A stretch of DNA of 34,272 bases from a bacterium (GTDB lineage: Bacteria > Bacillota > Bacilli > Lactobacillales > Streptococcaceae). The notes beneath the pieces were generated by a model, which saw nothing but the letters and a program-made list of their open reading frames with translations, searched no databases and was not told the DNA's origin. The translations under genes were made by a program, and so were the position numbers. Shown here piece by piece: positions 14,486 to 22,043 of the stretch (its first letter is position 1; each line of letters begins with the position of its first letter). Location of the stretch: positions 1 to 34,272 of the forward strand of contig CAJNCP010000013.1 in assembly GCA_905221295.1 (NCBI GenBank), read 5' to 3'.

Positions 14486-17011
14486 TTATTCTTTTTCTTT
14501 CTTGTCAGAAGTATTGGCTTCTAGATTTGAATCTTGTTTTGGCTGTTCAGCAATAGAGGAACTAGCTTCTTGCTTCTTTTCTGACTGATTTGCTTCGCCA
14601 TTTACAGCAGCAACAGCCTGTCTCCAAATGCCTTCCTCGTTTACCTTATAACCATCCGGTGTGGTAGCATTTTTCAACAAGGAACCATCTGTTTGGAAAT
14701 AGTACCAATTACCGTCAATTCGTTTCCAACCAGTCTGCATAGCTCCAGTTGAATCAAGATAATAATGGTCACCATTGATTTTGTGGAGACCAACTAGCAT
14801 GATGCCATCTTCAGGATTGAGATAATACCAGATTCCTTGATCCTTTATCCAACCTGTTTTCATAGCTCCATTTGCTTCAAAGTAACGATAATGATTATCA
14901 AACCATTTCCAGCCTGTTTGCATAGCTCCTGATGCACTAAAGTAATACTGCTTACCATCTACTTGTTGGAAACCGACCAGCATGATGCCTTCCTGATCTT
15001 CAAGATAATACCATGTTCCTTGATCCTTCAACCAACCAGTTTTCATAGCTCCTGAATCAGCGTAGTAATGCCAGTGTTTATCAAGCCACTGCCAGCCTGT
15101 TTGCATGGCACCGCTGGTATTCAAATAGTAACGCGTACCGTTGATTTCTTGTTTTCCAGTCTGCATAATACCATCTTGATTTAGATAATACCATTTCTCA
15201 TTATCCTTAATCCAGCCTGTTTTCATAGCTCCTGAGTTCGCATAGTAATACCAATTGTTCTCTAGCCATTTCCAGCCTGTTTGCATTGCACCACTAGCGT
15301 TCAAATAGTAACGAACACCATTTATATCTTGTTTTCCAGTGAGCATGATACCATCTTTGTTCAGATAATACCAAGTATCCTGATCCTTGATCCAGCCAGT
15401 TTTCATAGCTCCAGAACTTGCAAAATAGTTCCAGTGACCATCAACAAAGGCCCAACCCGTTTGCATCACGCCTTCTTGATTAAAGTAGTAAGTGATTCCG
15501 TTAATATTCTTTTTACCGACAGTCCGAAGACCATCTTCGTCATAGAAATACCAATCTGAGTCAATCTTTTGCCAAGTTGAAGGCTTACCTGCTGTTTGGA
15601 GTGCACCACTGTCTGCAAAGAACATCTTCTTGCCATTAAAGACTTGATTTCCTGTTAGCATCTTTCCATCTGCTGCAAAGAGATATTTCTTCCCTCCAAT
15701 TTCAGAAAGTTCACTAAATCGTCTAGCGCCATTTGATTGGATATAATACCAAGAGCCATCCAGCTTGAACCAACCGCCTGTTTGCATTTTGCCATTTGAG
15801 TTGAGATAGTAATCATTCCCCTTAGCATTTTCTCCCCAATCATCATTAAGGTGAAGCCAGCGGCCTGCTTGCATTTGTCCTTTTCCATTAAAGAAGTAAG
15901 TGGCTCCGCCAATCTCTTTCCAACCGATAGCCATTTCCCCATCACTTAAACGATATTTCCAGTAGCCACCTTCTTGATACCATTTTTCGTCAACTACAGG
16001 GATGTCAGGGAATAGATTAGAAACATTGGCAAATCCGCTATCACTAATATCAAAAACGGTAGCATCTTGAGTTTGACTAGAAGCTCTGAGAACTTGAATA
16101 TTTTTCTTTTGGAGATATTCTCTGGTTGAAGCAACATTAATATCACCGCCAGTTGTCTGAATAATCATCTTTGGAGATAGGTTTTCAAGAAAATTAATCG
16201 TATTTGAAATTGTCGCATCATAATGATGATTCCATTTCATCATATCAACCTTGCCGATAACTGGACCTAACTTATCTTCCGCTCCTTCGGCATTATCCAA
16301 ATCTCCACCAAGGTAGATTCTCTTTCCTGCCACAGTCACCACTGAAACGATTGAGTTTGAGTTATCATCTCGAACTTTTTTCAGGTTACCATCAGCATCA
16401 TATTCATTTTTATAATTATAGAGTTGGATATCCATATCACCTAATTTAAAGTGACTATCCTCGTCTGTAATATTCTGAATAAGAGTAACCCCTCGTTTTT
16501 GTGCAGCTCTCAAAGCATTATCGTAATTAAAAAGATTATCCCAGAGTCCCCAGTTTGCTGTGATCCGATCATCTGAATATTTTTTTAAATAAAACTTACC
16601 AACTTGGTAACGATTAAGTATCTCATCTGCTCCGCCGATATGGTCACTATGAACATGAGTCCCCAAAATAAAATCTAATTTTTTAACACCAATCTGATCA
16701 AGATGGCGAATCAAACGGTCTTCCAAGACTTGATAATTTCTCATGGAAATTCCCCAACGACTTGGATAGCGTGGATCACTCCCATCAGGAAAGTCATAAT
16801 CTTCCCCCACATCAATCAAGGCATAATGACCATTGCTTTCCAGAAGGATAGCATCACTCCCAGATTTTGCTTTAGTATTTATGAAATGGATACGATTGCC
16901 TGAACCAGCAGTAATGGTGTCTGCATTAACTTGTTGTGATAAACCAATCAACACAAAAAGGAAAGCAAATAAACTATAACTGACTGATTTAACTAATTTT
17001 TTATTCTTCAT
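14486..17011 (-). CDS. pce: Secreted choline-binding phosphorylcholine esterase, Pce/CbpE-like
   Basis: The 841-residue protein starts with a signal peptide (cleavage likely after QQVNA, residue 30). A metallo-beta-lactamase domain (about 38-330) has HVHSDH (119-124), GGDLD (235-239) and NHHYD (261-265), the zinc ligands of pneumococcal Pce, and shared segments such as HYALIDVGEDYDFPDGSD. From about 342 to 780 there are some 20 choline-binding repeats of about 20 residues, and the tail (KKQEASSSIAEQPKQDSNLE) is low complexity as in Pce. Pce cuts phosphocholine from teichoic acids at the cell surface and binds the wall through choline. Pneumococcal Pce has 627 residues, so the repeat domain is enlarged here. 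AGGAG precedes the ATG. It follows a licD gene by 36 bp with no promoter or terminator seen, so it is probably co-transcribed with its antagonists. Confidence 0.92.
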   Translation of the reverse strand: MKNKKLVKSVSYSLFAFLFVLIGLSQQVNADTITAGSGNRIHFINTKAKSGSDAILLESNGHYALIDVGEDYDFPDGSDPRYPSRWGISMRNYQVLEDRLIRHLDQIGVKKLDFILGTHVHSDHIGGADEILNRYQVGKFYLKKYSDDRITANWGLWDNLFNYDNALRAAQKRGVTLIQNITDEDSHFKLGDMDIQLYNYKNEYDADGNLKKVRDDNSNSIVSVVTVAGKRIYLGGDLDNAEGAEDKLGPVIGKVDMMKWNHHYDATISNTINFLENLSPKMIIQTTGGDINVASTREYLQKKNIQVLRASSQTQDATVFDISDSGFANVSNLFPDIPVVDEKWYQEGGYWKYRLSDGEMAIGWKEIGGATYFFNGKGQMQAGRWLHLNDDWGENAKGNDYYLNSNGKMQTGGWFKLDGSWYYIQSNGARRFSELSEIGGKKYLFAADGKMLTGNQVFNGKKMFFADSGALQTAGKPSTWQKIDSDWYFYDEDGLRTVGKKNINGITYYFNQEGVMQTGWAFVDGHWNYFASSGAMKTGWIKDQDTWYYLNKDGIMLTGKQDINGVRYYLNASGAMQTGWKWLENNWYYYANSGAMKTGWIKDNEKWYYLNQDGIMQTGKQEINGTRYYLNTSGAMQTGWQWLDKHWHYYADSGAMKTGWLKDQGTWYYLEDQEGIMLVGFQQVDGKQYYFSASGAMQTGWKWFDNHYRYFEANGAMKTGWIKDQGIWYYLNPEDGIMLVGLHKINGDHYYLDSTGAMQTGWKRIDGNWYYFQTDGSLLKNATTPDGYKVNEEGIWRQAVAAVNGEANQSEKKQEASSSIAEQPKQDSNLEANTSDKKEKE
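14690..15412 (-). repeat. Four tandem 60-residue triads of choline-binding repeats
   Basis: Within the esterase the repeats follow a three-part order with a period of about 180 bp: type A (SGAMKTGWIKDQ.TWYYL), type B (DGIMLTGKQ.INGVRYYLN), type C (SGAMQTGWKWLE..WYYYA). Triads begin near residues 534, 593, 653 and 714. The last two have one-residue insertions (LEDQ, LNPE) and LVG instead of LTG, so they form a second subtype. This indicates growth by triad duplication. Confidence 0.85.
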
Positions 17012-17047
17012 CTTGAATACTCCTTTCTCGATGAAAACAATCTCTTA

Positions 17048-17860
17048 CTAATCAATCCAATAATTCTTATCAGTTCCTGGAATCTGTTGTTCAACAGGTG
17101 GTGGAGTCATATAGTCTGCTCCAAATTCGTAGACAAGAATTTCATGGTATTTTCTCGGAGCCTTCACTACGATGTTTTCGTATGGCATATCAATCAGATC
17201 ATAGAGCCATTCTTTTTTGATTCCCTCTGGAAAGCTTGGATCAAATATCGTACAGGTAAGATCTGTGGCTTGATTTACACTATGTTTCAAGGCAAGATTC
17301 TCTAATTTTTGATTCCAAGTTTGTGGAGAACTTAGGCGAAAAATAGCTAATCCAATATAACGAGGCAGATTTTTTATCCCCCCATTTTCCGATTTAATTC
17401 CTTTGAAATTCAGAGAAGAAAGGCGGACAAAATGTTTATAGAGCTTCATTTTCTTACAATCACTTTTCTCCGTCACGACACCATCGTATGGAAAAATGTC
17501 AACGCAAGTTCCTAATACAACTGTCGGGTCCAGAAGATTGGCGTCTCTACGTGTTCGAATGTCATGAACACGTAGATAACTGTAAGGATAGCCTTTTGTT
17601 TCTCTAAATGAAATCAATTTGTAGTAGGGATGATTCTCATTTTTTAAAACCTTATAAAGCTTTTCAAATTCATCTCGCGCCAAAGAAATATCCGTATCAT
17701 CATCCCAAGGGATAAATCCTTTATGGCGGACAGCTCCTAGTAAGGTTCCAAAATCAATAAAATATTTAATCTGATGCTTTTCACATAGTTCATGTAGATA
17801 CTTTAAAATATCCAACTCCACTTGTTTTATTTCTTCAAGACTTAAAACTCTCTCAGACAT
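17048..17860 (-). CDS. licD: LicD-family phosphotransferase
   Basis: The 270-residue cytosolic LicD-family protein has the nucleotidyltransferase-like core FGTLLGAVRHKGFIPWDDD (38-55) with the catalytic DDxD at 54-57, and the C-terminal PPPVEQQIP element. LicD proteins transfer phosphocholine from CDP-choline to sugars of teichoic acid. Related members, including the fukutin group, transfer ribitol phosphate, so the substrate is not certain. It is closer in sequence to the LicD domain of the polymerase fusion next to it than to the LicD3-like protein at the operon start. AGGAG precedes the ATG. It lies 42 bp after the fusion gene and 36 bp before the esterase gene, in one operon. Confidence 0.9.
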   Translation of the reverse strand: MSERVLSLEEIKQVELDILKYLHELCEKHQIKYFIDFGTLLGAVRHKGFIPWDDDTDISLARDEFEKLYKVLKNENHPYYKLISFRETKGYPYSYLRVHDIRTRRDANLLDPTVVLGTCVDIFPYDGVVTEKSDCKKMKLYKHFVRLSSLNFKGIKSENGGIKNLPRYIGLAIFRLSSPQTWNQKLENLALKHSVNQATDLTCTIFDPSFPEGIKKEWLYDLIDMPYENIVVKAPRKYHEILVYEFGADYMTPPPVEQQIPGTDKNYWID

Positions 17861-17902
17861 ACTTTCTATTCTCCTAATTTCGACTAATTCTTTAAACGAT
17901 TT

Positions 17903-20077
17903 CTAACTGCGATTTGCTTGCTTAGAACTTTTAGTGATTTTCCACAGTTTGAAATCATGGTGAGATACTCTCTGTTCAAGAGGGGGCAATTGCATGTAAT
18001 CTCCATAGTCCGAGGTCAAAATTTCATGGTAGTGTTTTGGAATCATAAATTCCTTGCCTTCAAACGTTCCCACAATCACTTGTTCTAACCACTCACGTTT
18101 CCAAACTGGCTTATTCATATCCTTGTAAATCAAATAATCAACTTGCTCGTAGTCAGCAACTGCTCTAGATTTAGCAAGCTCATCAATTTGCTCAACATAC
18201 TTATTCGTATTTGTAAAATAGAAAATGACAACAGAAACATAACGAATCAAAGAATTCAGTAGACTTTTTGTATTTGTAATTCCTTTAAAAGTATAACAAC
18301 TCAATTGACGTTTCTTTATGAGTTTCGTCATCTTATTTTTAAAGTCTGCATCATCTTCATAACCATCTACAGGGAAAATATCCACATAAATTCCCATATT
18401 GGAATCAATTCGTACATCTTCTTCTAGCAAGTAGGTATAGTTATCCTGCACTTTCATAAAAGGATAGACATAGTTGAGATTATTTTTATAAGACATGACT
18501 TCATAGCGTTCATCAGGATGAGCGATGAGGTAATCTTGTAGTTTCTCATATTCTTCTCTTAGCATGCAAATATCCATATCATCGTCCCAAGGGATAAAAC
18601 CTTTATGGCGAACCGTACCAATTAGACTTCCATATGCTAGGAAATACTTGACACCAATTTTCTGACAAACCTCGTGAATGTACTCCATGATTCCAAGTTC
18701 CATCTGTTGAATTTCACTGACATCTGTTACTTCTTGATACCGAACTCCTTCATCCCGTTTGCAAACCACTAGTCCATAACCGATTGCCAACCAAAAGATG
18801 ATATTGATAAAGTTAGTAGAGTACATGATCTGACTCTCAAACAACTGACCAAACAAGATACCAAAGAATAGGATCATGATCAATTTATCAGTATTTTTCT
18901 TGGAAACAATCAAATACGTTAAAAAGCGCTTGATGACATAAGCCAGTACAATAAGGAAGGATACCAAACCTAGAACTCCCGAACTGACAAATATGGTCAC
19001 AAAAATGTTATGGAAATTCCCACCAATAAGGGAGTTTTGAATCTCAAATTTACTGAAATATTCTGTGTAGTAATCTGGAACGTTTCGTACACCATAACCA
19101 AAAATTGGTTTGGCACTTCCCATCTTGATGGCATTTTTCCAGATATAGGTTCTACCACTTGGTGTTGTTTCAATTAGATGGAGTTCACCATTCTTCTTGG
19201 TAACAGACGAATCTGTCTCGGCGTAGGATTGTCCTTTGTTTAAGTCAAAAACAGTCGCGGTTTCAGATGAGATATAAATTGAAGTTGCATAACTCAATCC
19301 AATATTGGTTGCAGAAACTAGTAAACCAGCAACAATAAAAGTGAGGAATCGTTTAACGATACTTCCTCTAGTAGCAAAGAAACTATAGAGTCCAATCATG
19401 AGAAGTAAAGAAAGTAAGGCTCCTCGACTTTGCATCGTAGCGAAGTAAACTAATTGAATCACATTGTTCAGTTTAAGATAAACAGAATATTTACTTCCTT
19501 TGTGGATCAAATACATAGCTAAAATAATGCTAATGTATGAAAATATCGCACTAGCATTTGGATTAACAATCCCCCATAGACGTCCATTCATGACACCATA
19601 GTAATAGGATTGTTCGCCAATCTTAAATAGGATAAGGACTCTACTTACCAATAAACCAAATGCAAAGATTGCGGAAGAAAAAGAAATGATTTGAATAGTA
19701 TAGGTAACCCAATCAAATAATTTTTTAAGTTGTCCTGATTGTAACATGGTAAATAATAAAACATAGGTTACCATGAAGAGGATTTCAATCACATTTCCAA
19801 TCAAATGTCCGGAGCGATTGAAAATAGCAGATAGCAGATGACTTCCAGCTAAGAGTCCAAATAAGGATAGAAATTTGCGATCTACTGTAATCTGTTTCCA
19901 CTTAAACAATAAAGTATAGCAAATATAAAGCACTACAATCGCTGACAATCCCTTATAGAGGGGATTTGCTATCTTATAAACCAGTGAACTCATACTTAAA
20001 ATCGAAATAAAAACAAATAGATATGCAATCCATAGTTTTGATTTTTCAAAGTATTCATCCATTTTTGAAAAATTCAT
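17903..20077 (-). CDS. tarP: Fusion of Wzy/TarP-type teichoic-acid polymerase with a LicD domain
   Basis: In this 724-residue protein residues 1 to about 440 form a polytopic membrane domain (roughly 11-12 helices) with a large loop at about 265-355. That loop carries the O-antigen ligase/polymerase signature SGRTYIWKNAI ... PIFGYG (about 307-329) and GGNFHNIF (H356). After a short linker (CKRDEGVRYQEVTDV), residues 450-724 are a complete LicD domain with GTVRHKGFIPWDDDMD (DDDMD at 498-502) and a C-terminal YMQLPPLEQRVSHHD. The frame is uninterrupted. The start is the ATG at 20077, six bases after AAGGAG; the TTG at 20083 is too close to it. The pneumococcal polymerase at this locus is, as I remember, a separate protein without LicD. 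The fusion would place a phosphocholine or polyol-phosphate transferase on the inner face of the membrane beside the polymerase. Confidence 0.88.
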   Translation of the reverse strand: MNFSKMDEYFEKSKLWIAYLFVFISILSMSSLVYKIANPLYKGLSAIVVLYICYTLLFKWKQITVDRKFLSLFGLLAGSHLLSAIFNRSGHLIGNVIEILFMVTYVLLFTMLQSGQLKKLFDWVTYTIQIISFSSAIFAFGLLVSRVLILFKIGEQSYYYGVMNGRLWGIVNPNASAIFSYISIILAMYLIHKGSKYSVYLKLNNVIQLVYFATMQSRGALLSLLLMIGLYSFFATRGSIVKRFLTFIVAGLLVSATNIGLSYATSIYISSETATVFDLNKGQSYAETDSSVTKKNGELHLIETTPSGRTYIWKNAIKMGSAKPIFGYGVRNVPDYYTEYFSKFEIQNSLIGGNFHNIFVTIFVSSGVLGLVSFLIVLAYVIKRFLTYLIVSKKNTDKLIMILFFGILFGQLFESQIMYSTNFINIIFWLAIGYGLVVCKRDEGVRYQEVTDVSEIQQMELGIMEYIHEVCQKIGVKYFLAYGSLIGTVRHKGFIPWDDDMDICMLREEYEKLQDYLIAHPDERYEVMSYKNNLNYVYPFMKVQDNYTYLLEEDVRIDSNMGIYVDIFPVDGYEDDADFKNKMTKLIKKRQLSCYTFKGITNTKSLLNSLIRYVSVVIFYFTNTNKYVEQIDELAKSRAVADYEQVDYLIYKDMNKPVWKREWLEQVIVGTFEGKEFMIPKHYHEILTSDYGDYMQLPPLEQRVSHHDFKLWKITKSSKQANRS

Positions 20078-20098
20078 TTTCAACTCCTTCTCATGATA

Positions 20099-21067
20099 TT
20101 AGTTTTTTAATCCAACAATTTTCTTATAAATCCATGGAGAAAAGACAAGTGATAGAACTGCTATCTTGCGAAATGTAGTAAAATAAGCATCCTTCCATAT
20201 TTCGTGTCGATGCTGAACAATCCAAGTTCGTAGTTCGGCTTTCTCCTTTTGATACTCTTCAGATGAAGTAAAGATAATTTTATCGTAAACTGTGATGTAC
20301 GACCAACATTCTCTATTTTTCAATTCAGGTTTTAAATCAGGAAAAGCTTGTGATACTTGAGCAATTATGTGCTTATAAACTTCTATCGTGTCAAACACAT
20401 GCTGATTAACAGATGTTGTTGCACTTCCCTCACGATGATCATAATAATAAATTGGTTTGTCAATAAATACGCTACTACATCTTGTCTTTAGTAGCAATTC
20501 AGTTAAAAATAAGGCATCTTCAGCTAGGTGATAATTTGTATTAAACTTTTCATCCGCAAGCAGGTCTCTCTTAAACAGTTTTGCAACTGGAAAAAATGAC
20601 GTTCTGGTGGTCATCAGTAGTTCCTTCATGGTTTCTTCTGTTGACCAGATTTCTTTTCTTCCAGAATGAGGAGGTAAATCTGTCACAATGCCATTTTTAA
20701 TATGGTGCAGAGGAGCAATAACAAAGCCTACATTCAACCCTTCAACTGCACTTGCTAAAGTAGCTAGGTAATCTTGGGTAACAAAATCATCGCTATCAAT
20801 AAAAGTAACCCAAGAATCCGTCGCTAGCTGAATTCCCATATTTCTAGCATTTGAGACTCCAGCATTTTCGATATGATGAACCTTGATATTCTCATGCCGA
20901 GAGGCTAAATTCTCACAGATCTGTCCGCTGGAATCGGTAGAACCATCGTTGATTAGGATTAACTCAAAATGGGCATAAGTCTGTTGAAGAATCGACTCCA
21001 CACATCGCTCCAGGTAAGCTTCTACATTGTAGACTGGAACGATAACGCTTATTTTTTCTCCCATCAT
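20099..21067 (-). CDS. Family 2 glycosyltransferase, teichoic-acid repeat unit assembly
   Basis: This 322-residue GT-A fold glycosyltransferase begins EKISVIVPVYNVEAYLERCV and has DGSTD (41-45), NAGVSNARN (68-76) and DSDD (91-94) for metal and UDP-sugar binding. A hydrophobic C-terminal stretch (AVLSLVFSPWIYKKIVGL) suggests membrane association. The start overlaps the LicD3-like stop as ATGATG, so either of two adjacent ATG codons may be used. It lies 15-22 bp before the polymerase fusion. By position it corresponds to one of the glycosyltransferases between polymerase and licD3 in pneumococcus. Donor and acceptor sugars cannot be read from the sequence. Confidence 0.9.
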   Translation of the reverse strand: MMGEKISVIVPVYNVEAYLERCVESILQQTYAHFELILINDGSTDSSGQICENLASRHENIKVHHIENAGVSNARNMGIQLATDSWVTFIDSDDFVTQDYLATLASAVEGLNVGFVIAPLHHIKNGIVTDLPPHSGRKEIWSTEETMKELLMTTRTSFFPVAKLFKRDLLADEKFNTNYHLAEDALFLTELLLKTRCSSVFIDKPIYYYDHREGSATTSVNQHVFDTIEVYKHIIAQVSQAFPDLKPELKNRECWSYITVYDKIIFTSSEEYQKEKAELRTWIVQHRHEIWKDAYFTTFRKIAVLSLVFSPWIYKKIVGLKN

Positions 21068-21900
21068 GCTCCATATTCTCCCTTGTACTCTGTGTAGCTC
21101 TTGTCCATGTCTGCTATAATGGCATCATGATGCGGTACTTGCTTGTCCGCTGGTGGCGGCGTCATATAATCCCCAAAAGCAGTGCTGAGATAGGCATCGT
21201 AGCCAACTGGGATGGGCATCTCAGTTCCTTCAAACGGCAAGAAGAGATTGTCTTCAAAGGATGCGATTGGATACTTGTTTCGCATGTAGCCGGGACCTGA
21301 GCATAATTCTGTGATTCCATCGCTCTCAGCTAGACCATACTTGGTCATTTCTTTCTCAGCTTTTTTCCAAATGCGATAACGTAGAGATTTAGGAGTCAGA
21401 CCCAGCAAAATGCGACTTCCCCATTTCATGACTGCACCATGCTTTTCTGGGATAGTTTGGGCGCAAAAGAGTGAATAAATCAAAGCCCAACGAACCTGTT
21501 TCTTACGCTCAGCTGGATTTTTCGGATAATAATCTAAAGGTAAAACATCCAAGGCCAAACCGTGTGGTAAATCCAAATCCTTCTGATAGGGCTTGATACA
21601 AGTGGTTTCCTGGTCACGAATGGTGATAAAAAGGTTACGGTCTACAAAATCTTTGTTACTCTTTGACAAGAAATAACGCTCATCTGCATAACGTGGCCAC
21701 AGTTCTGCTAATTTTTCATAGTCCTTGCGCGGCATGAAAAAGTCTAGATCATCATCCCAAGGAATGAAGCCTTTATTACGTAGGGCACCAATAGCCCCAC
21801 CACCACAGAGATAGCACAACAAATTATGTTCTTTACAAAATGCGACAAAATATTCAGCCATTTCCAGACTACGAGCCTGAATCGCTTTCAAATCACTCAT
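21064..21900 (-). CDS. licD3: LicD3-like phosphotransferase
   Basis: The 278-residue LicD-family protein has core GGGAIGALRNKGFIPWDDD (33-51) and DxD at 51-53, and the C-terminal YMTPPPADKQVPHHDA. It is first in the operon, directly upstream of the glycosyltransferase and next to psr, the place of licD3 in pneumococcus. The RNKG and LDF variants separate it from the two other LicD domains here (RHKG). In pneumococcus this paralogue has been proposed to add ribitol phosphate instead of choline phosphate. That is recalled, not shown by the sequence. GAGGAGAG precedes the ATG. Confidence 0.9.
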   Translation of the reverse strand: MSDLKAIQARSLEMAEYFVAFCKEHNLLCYLCGGGAIGALRNKGFIPWDDDLDFFMPRKDYEKLAELWPRYADERYFLSKSNKDFVDRNLFITIRDQETTCIKPYQKDLDLPHGLALDVLPLDYYPKNPAERKKQVRWALIYSLFCAQTIPEKHGAVMKWGSRILLGLTPKSLRYRIWKKAEKEMTKYGLAESDGITELCSGPGYMRNKYPIASFEDNLFLPFEGTEMPIPVGYDAYLSTAFGDYMTPPPADKQVPHHDAIIADMDKSYTEYKGEYGA

Positions 21901-21921
21901 GTCTCTCCTCTTCTGTCCAAT

Positions 21922-21937
21922 AACGATTTATATCGTT
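21922..21937. promoter_or_regulatory. Inverted repeat at the start of the LicD operon transcript
   Basis: AACGAT-TTAT-ATCGTT is a perfect 6-4-6 inverted repeat immediately downstream of the -10 box, covering the expected transcription start (about 21933). It may be an operator or a 5' end hairpin. Confidence 0.45.
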
Positions 21938-21939
21938 TT

Positions 21940-21948
21940 ATTATATCA
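21940..21948 (-). promoter_or_regulatory. Extended -10 promoter of the LicD/polymerase operon
   Basis: The minus strand reads TGATATAAT. No clear -35 box is present. It lies between the psr terminator and the licD3-like start and is the only promoter candidate seen for the five-gene operon. Confidence 0.6.
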
Positions 21949-21980
21949 TAAAAAAGCCTTAAAAATCCATCAGATACCGT

Positions 21981-22035
21981 AAAAAATCAAAGCCTAAACC
22001 ACTTTTTCACTAGTGATTCAAACTTTGATTTTTTT
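21981..22035 (-). terminator. Terminator of the aro/psr operon
   Basis: The 12 bp arms AAAAAATCAAAG (21981-21992) and CTTTGATTTTTT (22023-22034), with an inner CACT/AGTG pair, lie just after the psr stop. A T-run follows on the minus strand. Confidence 0.8.
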
Positions 22036-22043
22036 ATAGTATT

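Noticed and set aside
14690..15412. Regular 180 bp repeats that could look like a repeat array
   Set aside because: They are coding repeats of the choline-binding domain; the period is a multiple of three, the units are divergent, and there are no unique spacers, so this is not CRISPR.
18700..18800. The fusion being an artefact of two neighbouring genes
   Set aside because: No stop codon, ribosome binding site or ATG with a Shine-Dalgarno sequence was seen at the domain border, and the linker reads through in one frame; an assembly indel cannot be excluded without reads.
20078..20083. TTG start six bases upstream for the polymerase-LicD fusion
   Set aside because: AAGGAG directly abuts the TTG, leaving no spacer, while the ATG at 20077 has ideal spacing.
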